Positions 7,556 through 11,318 of a stretch of 11,318 nt of DNA are shown in pieces (within the stretch, counting starts at the first letter, position 1; each line of letters starts with the position of its first letter). The translations under genes and the position numbers were made by a program. The notes under the pieces are model-generated. The model ran no database searches. It was not told the DNA's origin and was given only the letters and a program-made list of their open reading frames with translations. The stretch spans positions 1-11,318 of the forward strand of contig CAMLQP010000077.1 of assembly GCA_946482115.1 (NCBI GenBank), read 5' to 3'. The DNA is from an uncultured Comamonadaceae bacterium (GTDB taxonomy: Bacteria; Pseudomonadota; Gammaproteobacteria; Burkholderiales; Burkholderiaceae).

Positions 7556-7561
7556 TTCGTA

Positions 7562-8140
7562 ATGCCCAACCCTATGACCACGGACCAGCCCATCGACTAC
7601 CGCCTGGCCTTCGAGCTGGCGCCCGTGGGTCTGGTGCTGTCGCGCCACCGCACCATGGTGGACTGCAACCAGGCGGTCTGCGAGATGTTCGGCGCCACGC
7701 GCGAGCAGCTGGTGGGCCAGAGCTTCCAGATCCTCTACCCCAGCGCGGACGAGTACCAGCGCCTGGGCGAGCGCATGGCGCCCATACTGAACACGCGCGG
7801 CACCTATGCCGACGAACGCCTGATGAAGCGCCTGGATGGCCCGCAGAAAGGCGAGACCTTCTGGTGCCACGTGAGCGGGCGTGCGCTGGACCGCAGCGAC
7901 CCGCACGCGGCGGGCATCTGGAGCTTCGAGGATCTGAGCGCGCAGCGCCCGGTGAAGGCCGACCTGACGGCGCGCGAGCGCGAGGTGGCCGCGCTGGTGA
8001 TGCAGGGCCTGACCGCGAAGGAGATCGGCAAGCTGCTCAAGATCAGCCACCGCACGGTGGAGATCTACCGCGCGCGGCTGATGCGCAAGTACCAGGCCGG
8101 CAGCACGGCCGACCTGGTGCACCGCCTGCTGGCGGGCTGA
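7562..8140 (+). CDS. PAS domain LuxR-family transcriptional regulator
   Basis: 192 residues. Residues about 12-125 form a PAS domain (YRLAFELAPVGLVLSRHRTM, then CNQAVCEMFGATREQLVG, typical of PAS openings). Residues 133-190 form a LuxR/FixJ-type helix-turn-helix: LTAREREVAALVMQGLTAKE, then KISHRTVEIYRARLMRKY. There is no receiver domain, so control is probably through ligand or signal sensing by PAS rather than phosphorylation. Divergence from scoAB across a palindrome makes it the likely regulator of that operon (inference). The start is ATG at 7562 or a second ATG at 7574; neither has a Shine-Dalgarno sequence, so translation may be leaderless or weak. In-frame extension is blocked by a TAG at 7550. 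Its stop directly abuts the stop of the convergent chemoreceptor gene. Confidence 0.92.
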   Translation: MPNPMTTDQPIDYRLAFELAPVGLVLSRHRTMVDCNQAVCEMFGATREQLVGQSFQILYPSADEYQRLGERMAPILNTRGTYADERLMKRLDGPQKGETFWCHVSGRALDRSDPHAAGIWSFEDLSAQRPVKADLTAREREVAALVMQGLTAKEIGKLLKISHRTVEIYRARLMRKYQAGSTADLVHRLLAG

Positions 8141-9937
8141 TCAGAAGGTTTCCCAGTCGTCGTCGGCCTTGCCTGCCGGGGCCGGCGCGGGAGCGGCCGC
8201 CGGCTTGCGTGCCGCCGCCAGAGCCGGCGCGGCGGGCGTGCGCGCGGGTGCCGGCACCGCCCGGGGCCTGGCGGGCGTGGCGGGCGCCGCGGCCTTTGTG
8301 GTCGCACGGGCCGGCACGGGTGCCGGCACGCGCCGCACCGGGGCGGATGACGGTGCCGGTGCCTGGCCCTCGTTGCCCAGGCGGAACAGCGACACCACCT
8401 GCGCCAGGCTCTGCGCCTGCTCGCGCATGCTGTCCGCCGCCGCCGCGCTTTGCTCCACCAGCGCCGAGTTCTGCTGCGTCATCTGGTCCAGCTGCATCAC
8501 CGCCTGGTTCACTTCCGAGATCCCCTGGCTCTGCTCGACCGTGGCCGCGTGGATTTCCGCGATGATGTCGTTGACCCGCTTCACCGAGCTCACGATCTCG
8601 TCCATCGTCTGCCCCGCGTCCGCCACCAGCCGCGTGCCGCTCTCCACCTTCTCCACGCTCGCGCCGATCAGCTCCTTGATTTCCTTGGCCGCCGCCGCCG
8701 AGCGCCCCGCCAGGCTGCGCACCTCCGACGCCACCACCGCGAAGCCGCGGCCCTGCTCGCCCGCCCGCGCGGCTTCCACCGCCGCGTTCAGGGCCAGGAT
8801 GTTGGTCTGGAACGCGATGCCGTCGATCACGCCGATGATGTCGTTGATCTTGCGGCTGCTGGCGTTGATCTCGCTCATCGTGCTCACCACCTCGGACACC
8901 ACCGCGCCGCCGCGCGCCGCCACCTCGGCCGCCGAGCTTGCCAGCTGGCTCGCGGTCTGCGCGCTGCCCGAGGTCTGCTGCACCGTGCTGGTCAGCTCCT
9001 CCATCGACGACGCCGTCTCCTCCAGGTTGCTCGCGGTCTGCTCCGTGCGGTGGCTCAGGTCGGTGTTGCCCTGGGCGATCTCGCTCGATGCCGTGGCGAT
9101 GCTGTCGGTGGCGTGCCGCACCTCGGACACCAGCTTGCGCAGCGAAGCGACCATCTGGCCCAGGCCGTCCATGATGCTGCCGGCCTGCGATGGCGGCAGA
9201 TCGACGCCCAGGTTGCCCTTGGACACCTCGGACATGGCGGCATAGGCCACGGTGGGCTCGCCGCCCACCTGGCGGATGACCGAGCGGAACACCAGGCCGC
9301 CGATGCCGCCGATGATGACCAGCGCCACCAGCAGCTCGATGCCGCCGACGATGAGCTGGCGACGCACCAGCGCGTCCACGTCGTCGGTGTACAGGCCGGA
9401 GCCCACCATCCAGTTCCAGCCGTCCACCTTGATGATGTACTGCAGCTTGGGCACCGGCGTGGTGGATCCGGGGCGCGGGAAGTTGGTGGGCACGAAGGCC
9501 TTGCCGTCCCGGCTGGCCTTCATGCCGTCGATCAGCGCCACGATGATGTCGACGCCGGCGCCGTCCTTGACCTTGCCGATCATGTTCTGGCCCGCCCATT
9601 CGGTGCGGATGGGGTGCATCACGCCCACGCCGTCCAGCGTCCAGATGTAGTAGTACTCGCTCTTGCCCTCGGGGCCGCCGTACCGCGAGAGCGCCACCGC
9701 CTCGGCGGCCGCCTTCTGCGCGTCGGCCTCCGGCATGGTGCCCGCCTTGGCTTTGGCCTGGAAGCCCAGCACGATGGCATGGGCCGACTGCACCGCGGTG
9801 ATCAGCTGTTCCTTGCGCGCCTCCATGATCTGCTGGCGCGACTGCAGCGTCGATGCCACGGTCAACAGCGCCACGGCAATCAGCGCCACGGCAACCAGCA
9901 GGCCTATCTTCATCTTGAAGCTCAGGCTGTTCAGCAT
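8141..9937 (-). CDS. Methyl-accepting chemotaxis protein with periplasmic single Cache domain
   Basis: Chemoreceptor of 598 residues that signals to CheA/CheW. Layout: membrane helix about 10-30; periplasmic single-Cache (sCache_2-like) domain about 35-190 with EYYYIWTLDGVGVMHPIRTE (94-113) and WNWMVGSGLY (174-183); second helix about 193-218; HAMP about 219-270; then the long coiled-coil signalling domain with the hairpin tip IAFQTNILALNAAVEAARAG (374-393). Residues about 525-590 are an Ala/Pro-rich flexible linker ending in DDDWETF, a C-terminal pentapeptide of the NWETF type that tethers CheR and CheB. The ligand is unknown; sCache_2 receptors often sense small organic acids. The ATG at 9935-9937 follows a good AGGAGA site (9943-9948). 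Chemotaxis genes are not adjacent, as is common for such receptors. Confidence 0.96.
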   Translation of the reverse strand: MLNSLSFKMKIGLLVAVALIAVALLTVASTLQSRQQIMEARKEQLITAVQSAHAIVLGFQAKAKAGTMPEADAQKAAAEAVALSRYGGPEGKSEYYYIWTLDGVGVMHPIRTEWAGQNMIGKVKDGAGVDIIVALIDGMKASRDGKAFVPTNFPRPGSTTPVPKLQYIIKVDGWNWMVGSGLYTDDVDALVRRQLIVGGIELLVALVIIGGIGGLVFRSVIRQVGGEPTVAYAAMSEVSKGNLGVDLPPSQAGSIMDGLGQMVASLRKLVSEVRHATDSIATASSEIAQGNTDLSHRTEQTASNLEETASSMEELTSTVQQTSGSAQTASQLASSAAEVAARGGAVVSEVVSTMSEINASSRKINDIIGVIDGIAFQTNILALNAAVEAARAGEQGRGFAVVASEVRSLAGRSAAAAKEIKELIGASVEKVESGTRLVADAGQTMDEIVSSVKRVNDIIAEIHAATVEQSQGISEVNQAVMQLDQMTQQNSALVEQSAAAADSMREQAQSLAQVVSLFRLGNEGQAPAPSSAPVRRVPAPVPARATTKAAAPATPARPRAVPAPARTPAAPALAAARKPAAAPAPAPAGKADDDWETF

Positions 9938-10070
9938 CGGTGTCTCCTCTCGATTTGCTTGTCTTTGTGCCCTCGGAGGGCGGATGGTAATGCGCCAGAA
10001 GCGAGAGGTTTTGAAATTTTTTACATTTCAGTCCCGCCTAGGGAAAGTCCCGAGCGCGGGATCTGCACGC
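9938..10070. other. 133-base leader of the chemoreceptor gene with AT-rich inverted repeat
   Basis: Non-coding gap between the pcaC-like stop and the chemoreceptor start, both leftward. It holds TGAAAT (10012-10017) and ATTTCA (10025-10030), a perfect six-base inverted repeat around an A/T spacer, and a small GC hairpin TCCCG/CGGGA (10048-10052/10057-10061). The hairpin lacks a proper U-tract, so it is at best a weak pcaC terminator. The AT-rich stretch is the most likely place for the chemoreceptor promoter. A convincing sigma-28 box is not visible. Confidence 0.4.
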
Positions 10071-10448
10071 CTAAGGCGACGGCGCGTCCACCACCTCGGC
10101 CGCGCTGCGGAACGCCTCCACCGCCGTGGGCACGCCGCAGTAGATGCTGGCGTGCAGCAGCACCTCCTGGATTTCGGCCGGCGTGGCGCCGTTGTTGAGG
10201 GCGCCGCGCACATGGCCTTTGAGCTCGTGCTGCTTGCCCAGCGCAGTCAGCATGGCCACGGTGATCAGGCTGCGGGTCTTGAGGTCCAGCCCCGGGCGCT
10301 GCCAGACGTCGCCCCAGGCGTTGTGGGTGATGTAGTCCTGCATGGGGCGGCTGAAGTCGGTGGCGCCGCCGAAGGCGCGGGCCACGAAATCCTCGCCCAT
10401 CACCTGCTTGCGCATGGCCAGGCCCTTGGCGTACTGCTCGTCGTTCAT
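10071..10448 (-). CDS. pcaC: 4-carboxymuconolactone decarboxylase family protein (PcaC-like)
   Basis: 125 residues, the usual length of single-domain PcaC. PcaC decarboxylates 4-carboxymuconolactone to 3-oxoadipate enol-lactone in the protocatechuate branch of the beta-ketoadipate pathway. It begins MNDEQYAKGLAMRKQVMGED, like PcaC, and has the family core NAWGDVWQRPGLDLKTRSLI followed by LNNGATPAEIQEVLLHASIY and CGVPTAVEAF. It lacks the CxxC of AhpD peroxidases. The ATG at 10446-10448 is chosen because GGAGGAA lies just upstream, and the longer frame to 10514 would add residues with no family counterpart and run into the divergent gene. No other pca genes are in the window, so it could be a paralogue acting on another gamma-lactone. 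The gene 64 bases away is divergent and from the same superfamily. Confidence 0.85.
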   Translation of the reverse strand: MNDEQYAKGLAMRKQVMGEDFVARAFGGATDFSRPMQDYITHNAWGDVWQRPGLDLKTRSLITVAMLTALGKQHELKGHVRGALNNGATPAEIQEVLLHASIYCGVPTAVEAFRSAAEVVDAPSP

Positions 10449-10512
10449 GGATTCCTCCAGGCTGTGGTGGGGGCGAGGATAAACTGGCCCGACAACCCAC
10501 GGAGACGACACC
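10449..10512. promoter_or_regulatory. 64-base divergent intergenic region
   Basis: Separates the PcaC-like gene (leftward) from the peroxidase-related gene (rightward). It must hold both ribosome sites (GGAGG on the minus strand, GGAGA at 10501-10505 on the plus strand) and probably overlapping promoters. GATAAA inside it is a possible rightward -10 element, but no matching -35 is evident. Confidence 0.35.
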
Positions 10513-11085
10513 ATGAGCCGCTACCCGCTGCCCGACCTCAACACCCTGCCCGCCGACATCCAGGCCAAAGTGCTGGAAGTGCAGGAAAAGGCCGGCTTCA
10601 TCCCCAACGTGTTTCTCGCGCTCGCGCGCCGCCCGGCGGAGTGGCGCGCCTTCTTCGCCTACCACGACGCGCTGATGCTCAAGGAAGAAGGTTCGCTGAC
10701 TAAGGGCGACCGCGAGATGATCATCACCGCGACCAGCGCGGCCAACCAGTGCCTGTACTGCGTGGTGGCCCACGGCGCGCTGCTGCGCATCTACGAGAAG
10801 AAGCCGCTGGTGGCCGACCAGGTGGCGGTGAACCACCGCAAGGCCGACATCACCCCGCGCCAGCGCGCGATGCTGGATTTCGCGATGAAGGTCTGCCAGC
10901 GGTCGCACGAGGTGGAGGATGCCGACTTCGAGGCCCTGCACGCGCACGGCTTCTCCGACGAGGACATCTGGGACATCGCGGCCATCACGGCGTTCTTCGG
11001 GCTGTCCAACCGGATGGCGAATGTGAGCGGGATGATGCCCAACCCGGAGTTCTATCTGCTGGGGCGGATGCCGAAAACCAAATAA
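10513..11085 (+). CDS. Peroxidase-related protein, AhpD/carboxymuconolactone decarboxylase superfamily
   Basis: 190 residues. It has the AhpD-type redox motif CLYCVVAHG with Cys80, Cys83 and His87, preceded by a helix ending ATSAANQ; the opening PDLNTLPADIQAKVLEVQEK and FIPNVFLALARRP fit the 'uncharacterised peroxidase-related enzyme' subfamily. The C-terminal half (DFAMKVCQRSHEVEDADFEA and AAITAFFGLSNRMANVSG) is the usual helical extension. Probable role: a thiol-dependent peroxidase or disulfide reductase in the cytoplasm, without proven substrate. The ATG follows GGAGA by seven bases. It is divergent from the PcaC-like gene. Downstream, after the stop at 11083-11085, lies a repeat-rich non-coding stretch. 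Confidence 0.9.
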   Translation: MSRYPLPDLNTLPADIQAKVLEVQEKAGFIPNVFLALARRPAEWRAFFAYHDALMLKEEGSLTKGDREMIITATSAANQCLYCVVAHGALLRIYEKKPLVADQVAVNHRKADITPRQRAMLDFAMKVCQRSHEVEDADFEALHAHGFSDEDIWDIAAITAFFGLSNRMANVSGMMPNPEFYLLGRMPKTK

Positions 11086-11104
11086 GTTTTCCTGCATCGC
11101 TTCG

Positions 11105-11200
11105 CCTGAGCCCCAGGGGTGGCTGGCTCCGCGGCTGTCCCCCGGGCGCTGCGCGCCCTCCTCCTTTATGCCGCTGCGCCAGTCACCCCTGGGGCTCAGG
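11105..11200. repeat. 22-bp inverted repeat pair enclosing one REP-like element
   Basis: The arm at 11105-11126 begins CCTGAGCCCCAGGGGTG; the arm at 11179-11200 is its reverse complement with one mismatch in 22. Each arm is itself partly palindromic (GCCCCAGGGG / CCCCTGGGGC). The 52-base interior contains the first REP-like copy. As RNA it could act as a strong hairpin or bidirectional barrier after the peroxidase-related gene, though no U-tract follows. As DNA it resembles a miniature palindromic element. Confidence 0.8.
11131..11178 (+). repeat. REP-like palindromic element, copy A
   Basis: 48 bases: GCGGCTGTCCCCC, a central hairpin GGGCGC-TGC-GCGCCC (11144-11158), then TCCTCC... ending GCCGCTGCG. 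The outer GCGGC (11131-11135) can also pair with GCCGC (11170-11174), giving a nested two-stem fold. It matches the reverse complement of 11271-11318. Confidence 0.8.
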
Positions 11201-11270
11201 CAGCCCGCACGTCGGCACGCGCACGGTGGTACGCCAACATCACGTCAGATCGGGGCGACGGGGTGCCCTG

Positions 11271-11318
11271 CGCAGCGGCATGAAGGAGGAGCCGGCGCAG
11301 CCGGCGGGGGACAGCCGC
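11271..11318 (-). repeat. REP-like palindromic element, copy B (inverted)
   Basis: The reverse complement of this stretch equals copy A except for one flank base and three paired changes in the central stem, which here reads GCCGGC-GCA-GCCGGC (11291-11305). The outer pair GCGGC (11275-11279)/GCCGC (11314-11318) is kept. It reaches the last base of the window and may continue beyond. Confidence 0.8.

Larger units (their letters stand above)
11086..11318. other. Repeat-rich non-coding region to the window edge
   Basis: No gene is supported here. It contains a long inverted repeat pair (11105-11126 with 11179-11200) and two inverted copies of a 48-base element (11131-11178 and 11271-11318), described separately. 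Bases 11201-11270 between them show nothing I can name. Confidence 0.7.

Noticed and set aside
9950..10030. Sigma-28 (FliA) promoter for the chemoreceptor gene
   Set aside because: The best candidate (TCAAAACC followed by GCGCATTA) matches the consensus poorly in both boxes.
8450..10198. A 582-codon plus-strand frame over the chemoreceptor gene
   Set aside because: It has repetitive His/Arg/Leu composition with no domain and is opposite a complete chemoreceptor gene.
10449..10514. Longer start (10514) for the PcaC-like gene
   Set aside because: The PcaC-type N-terminus begins at 10448 right after a strong GGAGG site, and the extension would overlap the divergent gene's start.

Overview
The window is high-GC (roughly 70% by eye), densely coded bacterial chromosome. 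The gene families (single LolC/E-type permease, RpfE-like protein next to recJ, ScoAB CoA-transferase under a PAS-LuxR regulator, 4-carboxymuconolactone decarboxylase) and the codon use suggest a betaproteobacterium, most likely of the Comamonadaceae (Acidovorax, Hydrogenophaga or Variovorax type). The placement is inferred from family resemblance, not from a search. No phage, transposase, CRISPR, tRNA or rRNA is visible.

Left block (1-5493). A lipoprotein-releasing permease gene (lolC/E, cut by the window edge) runs leftwards. Across a 39-base gap carrying an inverted repeat, a rightward gene train begins: an RpfE/phosphoglycerate-mutase-like protein of unknown role, the exonuclease recJ (GTGA overlap) and the pseudouridine synthase rluA (TTGA overlap). 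A membrane-bound diguanylate cyclase follows 31 bases later. The stop/start overlaps imply translational coupling of the first three genes.

Middle block (5469-8140). An uncharacterised His/Cys-rich membrane-anchored protein runs leftwards and overlaps the end of the diguanylate cyclase gene tail to tail. It lies just beyond a strong leftward intrinsic terminator that closes the scoA-scoB operon (succinyl-CoA:3-oxoacid CoA-transferase, ketone-body use). Divergent from scoA is a PAS-LuxR regulator. The 74-base gap between them carries a perfect 10-bp inverted repeat that is the obvious candidate operator, so this reads as a self-contained regulator/operator/catabolic-operon module.

Right block (8141-11318). 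A Cache-type chemoreceptor with a CheR/CheB-docking C-terminus abuts the regulator gene tail to tail with no spacer. After a 133-base AT-richer gap come two divergent carboxymuconolactone decarboxylase/AhpD-superfamily genes, a pcaC-like one leftwards and a CxxC-containing peroxidase-related one rightwards. The last 233 bases are non-coding. They hold a 22-bp inverted repeat pair and two inverted copies of a 48-base REP-like element whose central hairpin differs only by compensatory base-pair changes.

Overall this is mostly ordinary core and metabolic chromosome. The most interesting signals are the covarying repeat at the right end, the scoA/PAS-LuxR palindrome, and two uncharacterised proteins (the RpfE-like one coupled to recJ, and the His/Cys-rich one behind a terminator).
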